Source: Paenibacillus sp. 453mf
Lineage (GTDB): Bacteria; Bacillota; Bacilli; Paenibacillales; Paenibacillaceae
Assembly (NCBI RefSeq): GCF_900116105.1
Contig: NZ_FPAC01000009.1
Location: 1 to 64,000, forward strand
Reading direction: 5' to 3'
Length of the DNA: 64,000 bases
The notes below the pieces were generated by a model. It had not been told where the DNA came from. It was given only the letters and a program-made list of their open reading frames with translations, and ran no database searches. Numbering within the stretch: position 1 is the first letter of the stretch; each line of letters opens with the position of its first letter. Below are positions 41,157 to 50,854 of the stretch, one piece after another. The translations under genes and the position numbers were made by a program.

Positions 41157-42072
41157 TTTTTCTCCTGGAACAGTGGTAACCGGCAAATGGAAACAGGGCA
41201 AGTATGTTATCCTGAGAACGCTGGGTAAGGGAGCAAACGGGATCGTTTATTTGGTTCAGCGTGAACCGGGTGGAGGCCGGTATGCGTTGAAGATGGGCTT
41301 TAATGGAGTAGACTTGCAGTCAGAAATTAATGTCCTGACATCGCTCGAAAGTCAATATTCTCAAGCTGGACGCAAGTCCGCTTCCTATCTTAAGGAAGTG
41401 GATGATTATCGAATCAATGGTACCGATATTCCTTTCTACGTGATGAAGTATGTTAGAGGCGAACCCATTCATCACTTTATTCGGAAGCATGGCTCGGACT
41501 GGATAACGATAACAGGTTTAAGGCTGCTGAAGAAGCTGGCCGAGCTGCATCGCATGGGCTTTATATTCTGTGATCTAAAGCCGCAAAATGTACTTGTCAC
41601 CCGGTATGGGGAGGTTGAGCTCATTGATTACGGCGGAGTAAGTCCTGCCGGACGCAGTGCTAAACAGTTTACAGAATGGTACGATAGGGGATACTGGAAC
41701 GCGGGAAGCCGCGTGGCTGATCCTGGATATGACGTATTCTCCTTTGCTCTCCTGCTGATTCATCTCTTGGAGGGGGATGAACTACAGCGGCTTGCCGGAG
41801 AAAGTCTTCCCCAGTTAAGGGGAATGGGTCCCTTGTCTGCATTGATTCTGCGAAGCGAGAGGCTCTCTCCATATAAAGGCTGGCTTGGACAAGCAGTACA
41901 AGGAAAATTTGAAAGTGCGGAAATGGCATTTCTGCATTGGAAGAAGCATGTGTATGGACCAGTTAAACGGCAAAGTGAGTCCAGATCTGAGCCCGCTCCT
42001 AGGTGGTTAATTCCATCGTTTGCATTATCTGCTCTAATCATGGCTGGAGCTATTATGTTCCTGCTCCGCTGA
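41134..42072 (+). CDS. yabT: YabT, membrane-anchored Ser/Thr protein kinase
   Basis: A 312-residue Hanks-type kinase like B. subtilis YabT, which is active in forespore development and phosphorylates DNA-related proteins. Visible: glycine loop LGKGANGIVYL, Lys of YALKMG, catalytic FCDLKPQNVLV, and IDYGG in place of DFG. The Arg of HRD is replaced (FCD), as in YabT, so it is not an RD kinase. The TEWYDRGYWNAGS segment stands where the activation/P+1 loop lies. One C-terminal membrane helix (about 292-312) anchors it. GTG 41134 is six bases after AAGGGA; ATG 41140 is the alternative. Confidence 0.9.
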   Translation: MTMPLGPDFSPGTVVTGKWKQGKYVILRTLGKGANGIVYLVQREPGGGRYALKMGFNGVDLQSEINVLTSLESQYSQAGRKSASYLKEVDDYRINGTDIPFYVMKYVRGEPIHHFIRKHGSDWITITGLRLLKKLAELHRMGFIFCDLKPQNVLVTRYGEVELIDYGGVSPAGRSAKQFTEWYDRGYWNAGSRVADPGYDVFSFALLLIHLLEGDELQRLAGESLPQLRGMGPLSALILRSERLSPYKGWLGQAVQGKFESAEMAFLHWKKHVYGPVKRQSESRSEPAPRWLIPSFALSALIMAGAIMFLLR

Positions 42073-42122
42073 TGGTTTAGAGGTACATAGGCTAACCTTG
42101 ATTTATAGAAAGAAGGAGCAGC

Positions 42123-43547
42123 ATGGAAGGACGCAGCAAGCTGAGCAATACGGCACTTCGGGTGCTGGAAACGGCAGAGACTTTTGATTTATGGCAGCCG
42201 GGTTACCGGATCGTGGTCGCAGTATCCGGAGGAGCGGATTCTGTGGCTCTTTTACATATTCTGCATCAAATTTCGAAAAATCACACACCGCTTACACTAA
42301 TCTGTGCTCATGTTCATCATGGATTTCGGGCAGAGTCTGATCAGGAGGCGGAGATGGTGAGGGAATTCGCCGAGTCTCTATTGATTCCGTTCGAGATGAC
42401 AAGGGTAAATATACCCCAGTATGTCCAAGACAGCGGAAGGAACGCACAGGATGCTTCGCGAGAGAAGCGGTATGAATTTCTCCATCAGATAGCTGCCAAA
42501 TACAATGCGGATAGTATTGCTCTGGCTCATCATGCGGATGATCAGGCGGAGACAGTTCTGCTTCATTTGCTGAGGGGGAGTGGTCCTTCGGGACTCACCG
42601 GAATAAAAATTAAACGTTTTGAAAAAAACGTGGAACTTATTCGTCCTTGTTTGCGTATTAACAAGACGGACTTGGTTCATCAATGTGAACAATATGATCT
42701 GCCCTATGTTATTGACAGCAGCAATATGAGCACGAAGTACAGAAGAAATGCGATTAGACTGGATGTACTTCCTTATTTGGGGCAATATAATGATCAGCTT
42801 ACGGAGTCACTTAATCGCTTGGCTGAGGTCATGAGTGTTGAAGATGATTATATGAATACCATCTCCCGGCAGACGTATTCCGAAATGGTTCGAAATTCAG
42901 AGGACAACCTAACCTTTAAAGTGACTGATTTTAAGAAGCTACATGTCGCTTTACAACGGAGGTTGATTAAATTAATATTAAATTATCTGCCTTCGAACGA
43001 TGATTTTGTTGATTTTTCGAGGATTGAAACCATTCGCAGAGGTGCGGTTCAGCATGAGCCCACCACGTGGAGCCACGATATTGGCCAAGGAATTGTTTGC
43101 ATTCGGGAATATGATAATATCATTTTTTCTTCCCAGAGGTCTTCTGTATTAGAGCATTATAGTTACCAGTTGGATTTCTTGGATGGAGACACTCAATTGG
43201 ATCTTACTGAAATCGGCACAAGACTTCATTTATCCTGTCTGGGTAATCGATCCAGGCCGGTTTCTGCTAGTGAAGCGCTGTTTGATGCGAATACATTCAT
43301 ATGGCCGCTTACGATTCGTTCGCGATTGCCTGGAGATACCATGAAAGTGATGGGATTAAACGGAAGCAAAAAGGTTAAAGATATTTTTATAGATGCCAAA
43401 ATTCCTCCGTCCCTGCGTTCTCGTATTCCCGTAATATGCGATGGTGCCGGAAACATCATCTGGATTCCGGGCGTACGTCGCTCGATTCATTTCCCGGTAA
43501 GTGAAGATTCCACATCCATCATTCGAATGCTGGTGGAGGAACTTTAG
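42123..43547 (+). CDS. tilS: tRNA(Ile)-lysidine synthetase
   Basis: TilS converts C34 of the CAU-anticodon tRNA-Ile to lysidine, changing it to read AUA; it is essential. The 474-residue N-type PP-loop ATPase has VVAVSGGADSVALLH near residue 35, HVHHGFRAESDQEAEMV, LAHHADDQAETVLL and SNMSTKYRRNAIR, then the C-terminal substrate-binding domain ending in RIPVICDGAGNIIWIPGVRRS. AGAAGGAG lies four bases before the ATG, rather tight. hprT follows, as in B. subtilis. Confidence 0.95.
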   Translation: MEGRSKLSNTALRVLETAETFDLWQPGYRIVVAVSGGADSVALLHILHQISKNHTPLTLICAHVHHGFRAESDQEAEMVREFAESLLIPFEMTRVNIPQYVQDSGRNAQDASREKRYEFLHQIAAKYNADSIALAHHADDQAETVLLHLLRGSGPSGLTGIKIKRFEKNVELIRPCLRINKTDLVHQCEQYDLPYVIDSSNMSTKYRRNAIRLDVLPYLGQYNDQLTESLNRLAEVMSVEDDYMNTISRQTYSEMVRNSEDNLTFKVTDFKKLHVALQRRLIKLILNYLPSNDDFVDFSRIETIRRGAVQHEPTTWSHDIGQGIVCIREYDNIIFSSQRSSVLEHYSYQLDFLDGDTQLDLTEIGTRLHLSCLGNRSRPVSASEALFDANTFIWPLTIRSRLPGDTMKVMGLNGSKKVKDIFIDAKIPPSLRSRIPVICDGAGNIIWIPGVRRSIHFPVSEDSTSIIRMLVEEL

Positions 43548-43612
43548 TGGGCCCGAGTGACAGTAATGGTGCAGGTATGACTTTCATAGTATAACTTAGG
43601 AGGTTCGCGACG

Positions 43613-44152
43613 TTGCAGAACGATATTCAAGAAGTATTGATTAGTGAAGAAGAGCTTCAGAACAAGATTAAGGAATTGGGAGAAATCCTGAGCAAGGAAT
43701 ATGCAGATCGCAATCCTTTAGTCATTTGTGTACTTAAAGGCGCGTTTATATTTATGGCTGATTTGGTGAAGAGCATAACCGTTCCAGTTGAGATGGACTT
43801 TATGGCCGTTTCGAGCTACGGTGCTTCTACCAAGTCGTCAGGTGTTGTCAAAATCATTAAAGATCTTGACGCTAGCGTTGAGAACCGTGACGTCCTCATT
43901 GTGGAGGACATCATTGACAGCGGTCTTACACTTACCCATCTAATTGATCTTCTGCAGCGCAGAGGAGCCAAGTCAACCACGGTGGTAACCTTGTTTGATA
44001 AACCTTCAGGCCGGAAAGTCGATCTGGAGGCTGACTACACAGGCTTCGTGCTGCCTGATGCATTTGTAGTCGGATACGGTTTGGATTATGCAGAGAAATA
44101 CCGGAACCTCCCCTTTATCGGGATTTTGAAACCGGAAATTTACACTAGCTGA
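43613..44152 (+). CDS. hprT: hypoxanthine phosphoribosyltransferase
   Basis: Salvages hypoxanthine and guanine to IMP and GMP with PRPP. The 179-residue enzyme has LKGAFIFMADL, FMAVSSYGASTKSSGVVKIIKDLD (flexible loop), the PRPP site VLIVEDIIDSGLTLT near residue 94 and DAFVVGYGLDYAEKYRNLPFIG. The start is TTG 43613 with TTAGGAGG upstream. In B. subtilis HprT and TilS bind each other and affect ftsH; the same gene order is found here. Confidence 0.95.
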   Translation: MQNDIQEVLISEEELQNKIKELGEILSKEYADRNPLVICVLKGAFIFMADLVKSITVPVEMDFMAVSSYGASTKSSGVVKIIKDLDASVENRDVLIVEDIIDSGLTLTHLIDLLQRRGAKSTTVVTLFDKPSGRKVDLEADYTGFVLPDAFVVGYGLDYAEKYRNLPFIGILKPEIYTS

Positions 44153-44191
44153 TATCCCAGCCATTGAGTAAGGATGACGTTCCTCCCTTTG

Positions 44192-44221
44192 TTGAGAAGG
44201 GCAGAATGGCTATGTTAAAAT
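44192..44221 (+). promoter_or_regulatory. sigma-A promoter of ftsH
   Basis: TTGAGA, 18 bases, TAAAAT, 30 bases before ftsH. Upstream, AGCCATT and AATGGCT (about 44159-44212) form the base of a possible hairpin that overlaps the -35. Confidence 0.5.
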
Positions 44222-44250
44222 AATTTAAGTGTCTTGAGAGGAGGTAGGGG

Positions 44251-46305
44251 ATGAATCGGTTCATCCGGAATTCTGGCTTTTATTTAATTTTATTTTTAGT
44301 AGTGGTCGGCATCTACCAAGTCATTAATGGTGGAAATGAAGCGGCTGATACCCCTAAATACAATCAGTTTCGGCAGGAGTTATCCACTAACAACGTAGAG
44401 AATCTGAGCCTCCAATTTGACGGTTACACATATCGTGTAACAGGTCAATACAAAGAAGTAGCTGAAGGCGAACCAAAGAATTTCATTACGTATATCCCTT
44501 ACACTGAGACTGCTGTACAGGAAGTCGTTGAGGCCAGCGAGACCAATGGCTTTGAACTAGCGCAACAACCGATGGAAGGTGACAGCATCTGGCTGACACT
44601 GCTAACATCGTTTATACCTCTTATTTTGATGTTTGTTCTGTTCTTCTTCCTGTTCAATCAGGCGCAGGGCGGCGGCGGTAAAGTGATGAACTTTGGCAAG
44701 AGCCGTGCACGTCTGTATAACGAAGAGAAGAAGAAAGTTACTTTTGAGGATGTCGCAGGAGCTGACGAAGAGAAGCAGGAGCTTGTCGAAGTCGTTGAGT
44801 TCTTGAAGGATCCTCGTAAATTTGCGGCGGTTGGCGCAAGAATTCCAAAAGGGGTTCTGCTTAACGGGCCTCCGGGAACAGGTAAAACGCTTCTTGCTCG
44901 TGCGGTAGCAGGAGAAGCAGGTGTACCGTTCTTCAGTATTTCGGGTTCTGACTTCGTCGAAATGTTCGTCGGTGTCGGTGCATCCCGTGTACGTGACTTG
45001 TTTGAGAATGCGAAGAAGAATGCACCATGTATCATCTTCATTGATGAAATCGATGCGGTAGGTCGTCAGCGCGGCGCCGGACTCGGCGGCGGTCATGATG
45101 AGCGTGAGCAAACGCTCAACCAGTTGCTCGTCGAAATGGACGGCTTTGGTGCAAATGAAGGTATTATCATTATTGCAGCGACGAACCGTCAAGATATTCT
45201 TGACCCTGCCCTTCTCCGCCCAGGACGTTTTGACCGTCAAATTACGGTAGATCGTCCGGACGTCAAAGGCCGTGAAGCGGTTCTGAAAGTACATGCGCGC
45301 AACAAACCACTTACAAAAGACGTTAAGATGGATGTTATTGCGAAGCGTACTACCGGATTTACAGGTGCAGACCTGGAGAATCTGCTGAACGAAGCAGCGC
45401 TACTTGCTGCAAGACGTAATCGCAAAGACATTTCCATGCGTGAAATGGATGAAGCGATTGACCGTGTAATTGTCGGTACAGAGAAGAAGAGCCGTGTAGT
45501 CAGTGATCGCGAGAAGCGCATTGTCGCTTATCACGAAGCGGGTCATACGATTGTCGGATATTTCTTGGAGAATGCCGATATGGTTCATAAAGTAACGATT
45601 GTCCCACGTGGACGTGCAGGCGGATATGTTATTATGATGCCTAAAGAAGATCGTATGCTTGCTACGAAGCCGGAGCTCCTTGACCGTATCACAGGTTTGC
45701 TCGGCGGACGTGCTGCCGAAGAAATCTTTATCGGTGAAATCGGAACTGGTGCATATAGTGACTTCCAACAAGCGACAGGCATTGTACGCAGCATGGTTAT
45801 GGAATACGGTATGAGTGAGAAGCTCGGACCTCTTCAATTTGGCAACTCTCAGGGACAAGTCTTCCTGGGACGCGATTTTGGACATGAGCCAAACTATAGT
45901 GATGCGATTGCCCATGAAATTGACCAAGAGATGAGACGTATGATTACAGAATGCTATGAGCAAGCAAAAGAACTGCTTAGCAAGCATTCTAAGGAAGTAC
46001 ACCTGATTGCTGAAACGCTTCTGGAGAGAGAAACCCTTGATCTTGAAGATATTAAGCAGTTGATTGAGAAAGGTGCCATTACAGACAAAGGTACTGATTC
46101 GTCCGGAGGTTCTTCGGAGAACGGCGAGCCTGTAATCGACAATGTCGGTGATGTGCGTGTCCGTATTCAAGGCAAAGAGAACAACGGATCCCAGGCTGGT
46201 GATATTTCCAATGATGGTCCTAGTCAGACAGAGCCTGACACAACATCATCCAACCCAGAGTCTGGTGATGCAAATTCACCGGATAATAACAAGCCAACAA
46301 CGTAA
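44251..46305 (+). CDS. ftsH: ATP-dependent zinc metalloprotease FtsH
   Basis: A membrane-bound hexameric AAA+ protease that removes damaged or regulatory membrane and soluble proteins, including Spo0E-type phosphatases and SpoVM in B. subtilis. The 684-residue protein has two N-terminal membrane helices (about 7-26 and 112-134), Walker A GPPGTGKT near residue 207, IIFIDEID, the second region of homology ATNRQDILDPALLRPGRFD, and the zinc site HEAGH near 428. The stretch GEIGTGAYSDFQQAT is slightly unlike the usual GEVSTGA.NDF. The last 70 residues are acidic, Ser/Asn/Gly-rich and probably disordered. Confidence 0.96.
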   Translation: MNRFIRNSGFYLILFLVVVGIYQVINGGNEAADTPKYNQFRQELSTNNVENLSLQFDGYTYRVTGQYKEVAEGEPKNFITYIPYTETAVQEVVEASETNGFELAQQPMEGDSIWLTLLTSFIPLILMFVLFFFLFNQAQGGGGKVMNFGKSRARLYNEEKKKVTFEDVAGADEEKQELVEVVEFLKDPRKFAAVGARIPKGVLLNGPPGTGKTLLARAVAGEAGVPFFSISGSDFVEMFVGVGASRVRDLFENAKKNAPCIIFIDEIDAVGRQRGAGLGGGHDEREQTLNQLLVEMDGFGANEGIIIIAATNRQDILDPALLRPGRFDRQITVDRPDVKGREAVLKVHARNKPLTKDVKMDVIAKRTTGFTGADLENLLNEAALLAARRNRKDISMREMDEAIDRVIVGTEKKSRVVSDREKRIVAYHEAGHTIVGYFLENADMVHKVTIVPRGRAGGYVIMMPKEDRMLATKPELLDRITGLLGGRAAEEIFIGEIGTGAYSDFQQATGIVRSMVMEYGMSEKLGPLQFGNSQGQVFLGRDFGHEPNYSDAIAHEIDQEMRRMITECYEQAKELLSKHSKEVHLIAETLLERETLDLEDIKQLIEKGAITDKGTDSSGGSSENGEPVIDNVGDVRVRIQGKENNGSQAGDISNDGPSQTEPDTTSSNPESGDANSPDNNKPTT

Positions 46306-46327
46306 TGAACAAGTCATAAAAGAGATT

Positions 46328-46363
46328 AAACCGGAGAACGCAGGAGCGTTCTTCGGTTTTTTT
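46328..46363 (+). terminator. terminator after ftsH
   Basis: A 12-bp stem (AAACCGGAGAAC/GTTCTTCGGTTT, one wobble pair) followed by TTTT. Confidence 0.92.
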
Positions 46364-46408
46364 GATTTAACATAGACCATGACCCTTAATTTGCGACAAT
46401 TTTGTGAA

Positions 46409-46437
46409 TTGACACATAGAGAAACCTTATGTAAATT
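46409..46437 (+). promoter_or_regulatory. sigma-A promoter of the nadABC-coaX operon
   Basis: TTGACA, 17 bases, TAAATT. The leader would be about 155 bases; I see no recognised riboswitch in it. Confidence 0.6.
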
Positions 46438-46600
46438 AGGTGTAAACCTGAATCAACTTTATAGCTCGTTCAATGAGAATGAAATTGATCCACCTATGGT
46501 ATTCGTATGTCGTACTTTGTGAATCAAATAACAAGCGATGCCATCACAAAGGTGAAAGCGGTTTTTTATCTATTGCTTATATAAGGGAGAGGGTCTTCAA

Positions 46601-47539
46601 GTGGAAGCATTAGCATTAGAGCGTAAGGCAGAAATGAATCGTGAACTGAAAAAACGTATTGAGGTGTTAAAGAAAGAGCGCAACGCAATTATTTTGGCAC
46701 ACTATTATCAGCGTGATGAAATTCAAGAGGTAGCTGACTTTCGGGGCGATTCATTCCTGCTTGCTCAGAAGGCAGCTCAGACCGATGCCGATGTTATTGT
46801 GTTCTGCGGTGTTCACTTTATGGGAGAGAGCGCGAAGATTCTGGCACCTAACAAGAAAGTCATTATTCCAGATGAAAGAGCCGGCTGTCCCATGGCTGAC
46901 ATGGTGAATGTGGATGGACTGCGCAAGCTGAAAGCACAGCATCCGAATGCGAAGGTGGTTACATATATAAACTCCTCAGCCGAGATCAAGGCAGAGACCG
47001 ATATATGCTGTACTTCCTCCAATGCGGTTAAGGTCATTCAATCCTTGGATGCAGAAGAAATTATATGGGTTCCCGATAAAAATTTGGGCCATTATGTACA
47101 GCAGCATACAGACAAGAAGATGATCATCTGGGAAGGATATTGCAACACTCATGACATGCTGACCGTAAAAGACGTCGTTGAAATGCGCGCCAAATATCCA
47201 AATGCAGAGTTTGTTGTTCATCCAGAGTGCCGCCCAGAAGTCGTTGAGATGGGTGATTTTGTTGGAAGTACGACAGCTATTTTGGAATATTGCAGAGACT
47301 CTGCTTGCAAAGAATTTATTGTAGGTACGGAAGATGGAACAGGGTACCAGCTTCGAGTGGATAGTCCGGACAAGGAATTCCACTTTGCAACGAAGTTCTT
47401 GGTCTGCCCGAATATGAAGGTGAATAATCTCAAGAAGCTGGTCAAGGCGCTTGAAACGATGAAGCCTGAGATTTATGTGCCGCAGGATGTAGCCGATCGT
47501 GCCCGTTTATCCCTTGAGCGTATGTTGCAGGTGAAATAA
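46601..47539 (+). CDS. nadA: quinolinate synthase
   Basis: NadA condenses iminoaspartate with dihydroxyacetone phosphate to quinolinate, using a [4Fe-4S] cluster. The 312-residue protein has three conserved Cys that would bind the cluster: Cys96 in RAGCPMAD, Cys210 in HPECRPE and Cys269 in LVCPNMK. HYYQRDEIQEVADFRGDS and YINSSAEIKAETD are also typical. GTG 46601 follows AAGGGAGAGGG. It is the first gene of nadA-nadB-nadC, giving de novo NAD synthesis from aspartate. Confidence 0.95.
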   Translation: MEALALERKAEMNRELKKRIEVLKKERNAIILAHYYQRDEIQEVADFRGDSFLLAQKAAQTDADVIVFCGVHFMGESAKILAPNKKVIIPDERAGCPMADMVNVDGLRKLKAQHPNAKVVTYINSSAEIKAETDICCTSSNAVKVIQSLDAEEIIWVPDKNLGHYVQQHTDKKMIIWEGYCNTHDMLTVKDVVEMRAKYPNAEFVVHPECRPEVVEMGDFVGSTTAILEYCRDSACKEFIVGTEDGTGYQLRVDSPDKEFHFATKFLVCPNMKVNNLKKLVKALETMKPEIYVPQDVADRARLSLERMLQVK

Positions 47540-47593
47540 TTCACTATGTTTTCAGCAGTCTACTTTTTATGAAGAGACGGGAGATAGCAAACG

Positions 47594-49207
47594 ATGATTC
47601 CTTCTTACTTGGTTAATTTCGATTTGAATGATCTGCCTCAAATCGAAACTGATATTCTGATTATAGGCTCAGGTATTGCCGGACTTTATACAGCGATTGA
47701 GGCAAGCAGAGACCACCAGGTTCTCATGATTACCAAAAAATCACTCCTTGAGAGCAATACGAGATATGCGCAAGGGGGCATTGCAGCCGTGACGGCTGAG
47801 GACGATTCACCTGTGTATCATATGCAAGATACATTAACGGCAGGAGCGGGATTGTGTCGCAGCGAAGCGGTGGAGGTACTTGTCAGTGAAGGACCGGACC
47901 GAGTCCAGGAGCTCATCCAGCTGGGCACGGCTTTTGATATCGAGAACGGCGAGCTTGCTTTGACACAGGAGGGTGCTCACAGCCATCGCCGGATATTGCA
48001 TGCCAATGGAGATGCAACAGGATATGAAATCGTAAGAGCGCTGGCCAAAGAAGCGGCAGAGCATCCGTCAATCAGCGTATGGGATGAGCATTTTGTAATC
48101 GATCTAATTACAGCAGATGGAGAGTGTATCGGCGCTCTTGTCCAGGCTCTGAATGGACAGCGTACTTTTGTGAAAGCAGATGCCGTTGTTCTCTGTTCCG
48201 GTGGAGCAGGGCAGTTGTATCGATATACAACCAACCCCGAGGTAGCTACTGCAGATGGAGTAGCCATGGCCTACCGGGCAGGAGCCGAGATTCGGGACAT
48301 GGAGTTTATCCAGTTCCATCCGACTTCATTATGTTATCCAGAGGCGCCTAGATTCCTGATCTCGGAGGCAGTTCGAGGAGAAGGAGCTGTTCTACGGAAT
48401 ATACACGGGAATCGGTTCATGGAGCGATATCACCCTCAGCTGGAGCTTGCACCGAGAGATGTGGTTGCTCGTGCAATCGTAAGTGAAATGGAAGACACTC
48501 ATGCGACACATGTCTATCTTGATATTACACATGAGACGCCAGAACTCATTAAGCGCCGTTTTCCAACGATATATGAGACCTGCATGAGCTATGGCCTTGA
48601 TATGACAACAGACTGGATTCCGGTGGCACCAGCAGCCCATTATATGATGGGCGGTGTAAAGACGGATCTGCACGGAGAGAGCAGTATTCCTCGACTATTC
48701 GCATGCGGCGAAGTATCCTCGACTGGGGTTCATGGAGCTAATCGGCTGGCGAGCAACTCCTTGTCAGAGGCTATTGTATTTGGCAAACGCATTGTCGATA
48801 GAATCAGACAACTGCCTGACACGGAGCAGCATGCCTTCGGACTTCGTGTTCAGCGTGAGCTTATCACTGGTGCTTACGATTCCGTGCATGTACGAAGACT
48901 GGCTCTGCAGAAGGTCATGGTTAGACAAGTAGGACTGCGCCGAACCGAATCGGGATTGCTAAAGGGTAAGATTCTGCTTGAGCAGGAATGTTCTATTTTT
49001 AATACAAAGCTTGATAAGCAAGAAGAATACGAATTCGCAAATTTGCTGACCTGTGCACTGCTGGTTACAGAGGGCGCCCTATACCGAAAAGAAAGCAGGG
49101 GAGCCCATTACCGCGAGGATCATCCTGTGAGAAATGATCATCATTGGCAAAAGCATACGGTTCAGCAGCGGGATCGGGAGATTGTGGAGGAAGTAAGTCA
49201 TGCTTAA
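47594..49207 (+). CDS. nadB: L-aspartate oxidase
   Basis: NadB is a flavoenzyme that oxidises L-aspartate to iminoaspartate, the unstable substrate of NadA. The 537-residue protein belongs to the succinate dehydrogenase/fumarate reductase flavoprotein family: FAD motif ILIIGSGIAGLYTAIEA, NTRYAQGGIAAV, the catalytic HSHRRILHA..DATG and FIQFHPTSL, RDVVARAI, AAHYMMGGVKTD and FACGEVSSTGVHGANRLASNSL. It overlaps nadC by 8 bp, which implies coupling. Confidence 0.95.
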   Translation: MIPSYLVNFDLNDLPQIETDILIIGSGIAGLYTAIEASRDHQVLMITKKSLLESNTRYAQGGIAAVTAEDDSPVYHMQDTLTAGAGLCRSEAVEVLVSEGPDRVQELIQLGTAFDIENGELALTQEGAHSHRRILHANGDATGYEIVRALAKEAAEHPSISVWDEHFVIDLITADGECIGALVQALNGQRTFVKADAVVLCSGGAGQLYRYTTNPEVATADGVAMAYRAGAEIRDMEFIQFHPTSLCYPEAPRFLISEAVRGEGAVLRNIHGNRFMERYHPQLELAPRDVVARAIVSEMEDTHATHVYLDITHETPELIKRRFPTIYETCMSYGLDMTTDWIPVAPAAHYMMGGVKTDLHGESSIPRLFACGEVSSTGVHGANRLASNSLSEAIVFGKRIVDRIRQLPDTEQHAFGLRVQRELITGAYDSVHVRRLALQKVMVRQVGLRRTESGLLKGKILLEQECSIFNTKLDKQEEYEFANLLTCALLVTEGALYRKESRGAHYREDHPVRNDHHWQKHTVQQRDREIVEEVSHA

Positions 49208-50063
49208 TGGATATAATGAAGTATTGAAGGAATCAATTAAAGGCTGGCTGCAGGAGGATGTGGGAGCGGGTGACGTTACTTCCTTGACGACCATCCCGCC
49301 AGGACATAAGTCCAAAGCTGTAATTCACGCCAAGGATGAAGGTATCATTGCAGGAATGACAGTCGCTGAGCTCGTATTTCAGATCGTAGATCCAGAGCTC
49401 GCGTTTACCGCATATGTCCAGGATGGTGATGCGGTAACCAAGGGAACAATACTAGCAGAAGTGGAAGGAAGCACACACCGTCTTCTGACCGGAGAACGGC
49501 TTGCTCTGAATTTGCTGCAAAGAATGTCCGGAATTGCGACAAGAACACGCTCCTATGTGGATGCCCTGGAAGGCCTTAGCACAAGGCTGGTCGATACGCG
49601 GAAAACAACACCAGGTCATCGTTTGCTTGAGAAGTATGCTGTTCGCGTCGGAGGCGGTCATAATCACCGGTTTGGACTATATGATGCGGTCATGATCAAA
49701 GATAATCACATCAAAGGAGCAGGCGGGATTACAGAGGCTGTTCAGCGTGCCAGGGCAGCTATACCTCATACAATGACGGTCGAGGTCGAAGTCGAGTCGC
49801 TTGAACAGTTAGATGAAGCCTTGGAAGCAGGGGCTGACATCATAATGCTGGACAATATGGACCTCATTATGATGCGTGAAGCAACTCAGCGTATCCACAG
49901 CCGGTCACCTCATGTTAAAATAGAAGCTTCGGGCAATGTTTCGCTTGCTACCATTCGTGGTATTGCTGAGACGGGAGTGGATATTATTTCAGTCGGCAGA
50001 CTAACCTACTCTTTCGAAAGCCTTGATATCAGTTTAGATTTAAATGAAAAGAAAGGAGGATAA
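49200..50063 (+). CDS. nadC: nicotinate-nucleotide pyrophosphorylase (carboxylating)
   Basis: Converts quinolinate and PRPP to nicotinate mononucleotide, linking NadA/NadB to NAD. The 287-residue protein has EDVGAGDVTS, GERLALNLLQRMSGIATRTR, DTRKTTPGHRLLEKYAVRVGGGHNHRFGLYDAVMIKDNH (substrate site) and VEVEVESLEQLDEAL, EASGNVS. Gene order nadA-nadB-nadC differs from the B. subtilis nadBCA operon. Six bases separate it from coaX. Confidence 0.95.
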   Translation: MLNGYNEVLKESIKGWLQEDVGAGDVTSLTTIPPGHKSKAVIHAKDEGIIAGMTVAELVFQIVDPELAFTAYVQDGDAVTKGTILAEVEGSTHRLLTGERLALNLLQRMSGIATRTRSYVDALEGLSTRLVDTRKTTPGHRLLEKYAVRVGGGHNHRFGLYDAVMIKDNHIKGAGGITEAVQRARAAIPHTMTVEVEVESLEQLDEALEAGADIIMLDNMDLIMMREATQRIHSRSPHVKIEASGNVSLATIRGIAETGVDIISVGRLTYSFESLDISLDLNEKKGG

Positions 50064-50069
50064 TCCTCT

Positions 50070-50837
50070 TTGATTCTTGTTGTAGATGTAGGAAACAGCA
50101 ATATCGTACTCGGTATTTATAAGAAGAAGGAGCTCCTTCACCATTTTCGCATTAGTACTTCCAGGCAGTCTACGGTAGACGAGTATGGTGTTATGATCCA
50201 TAACTTATTTCAGATGTCAGGTATATCTGCTTCCAAAATAGAAGGCGTGATTATCTCTTCTGTTGTTCCACCGCTCGTGAATGTGCTGGAGGAGATGTGC
50301 ATCAAATATGTAGGTAAAAAACCGCTGCTGGTAGGACCGGGAATCAAAACGGGTCTGAATCTCCGTTATGAGAACCCGCGCGAGGTCGGTGCAGATCGTA
50401 TCGTAAACGCGGTAGCGGCAATAGATCGTTATCAATGTCCGTTGGTTGTTGTCGATTTCGGTACAGCCACTACATTTGATTGTATTGATGCAGAGGGCAA
50501 CTACTTGGGAGGAGCCATTGTTCCGGGAATTGGAATCTCCACAGAGGCACTCTATCAGCGTGCATCCAAGCTGCCTCGAATTGAACTGGAGAAGCCTAAA
50601 AAAGTAATCGGACGCAATACGGTTCACGCGATGCAGGCCGGAATCATATTCGGATATGCCGGACAAGTGGATGGAATCGTTGATCGAATCAAGGACGAGA
50701 TGAAGGCTGTACCCAAAGTAATCGCAACCGGCGGATTGGCAGAGCTGATCGCAAGCGAAACCAGAACGATTGAAGAGGTAAATCCCATGCTCACTCTGGA
50801 AGGGCTTCGAATTATATATGAAAGAAACAAGGGATAA
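50070..50837 (+). CDS. coaX: type III pantothenate kinase
   Basis: CoaX phosphorylates pantothenate, the first step of CoA synthesis; type III enzymes resist CoA feedback and need a monovalent cation. The 255-residue ASKHA-fold protein shows ILVVDVGNSNIVLGIY, RISTSRQSTVDEYG, GADRIVNAVAA, VVDFGTATTFDCID and GAIVPGIGIS. The start is TTG 50070 with AAAGGAGGA at nine bases. In B. subtilis it directly follows ftsH; here nadABC is inserted, and coaX seems to be part of that operon. Confidence 0.95.
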   Translation: MILVVDVGNSNIVLGIYKKKELLHHFRISTSRQSTVDEYGVMIHNLFQMSGISASKIEGVIISSVVPPLVNVLEEMCIKYVGKKPLLVGPGIKTGLNLRYENPREVGADRIVNAVAAIDRYQCPLVVVDFGTATTFDCIDAEGNYLGGAIVPGIGISTEALYQRASKLPRIELEKPKKVIGRNTVHAMQAGIIFGYAGQVDGIVDRIKDEMKAVPKVIATGGLAELIASETRTIEEVNPMLTLEGLRIIYERNKG

Positions 50838-50854
50838 TCATACCTGTTCTCTAC

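Noticed and set aside
44602..45294. 230-codon reverse-strand frame inside ftsH
   Set aside because: It is a mirror of the strongly conserved FtsH ATPase domain. It has low-complexity composition and no ribosome site.
45400..46170. 256-codon reverse-strand frame inside ftsH
   Set aside because: Antisense to the FtsH protease domain, with no recognisable protein motif.
46440..46600. Attenuator or riboswitch in the nadA leader
   Set aside because: A T-run is present near 46562 but the pairing in front of it is weak and no known class matches.
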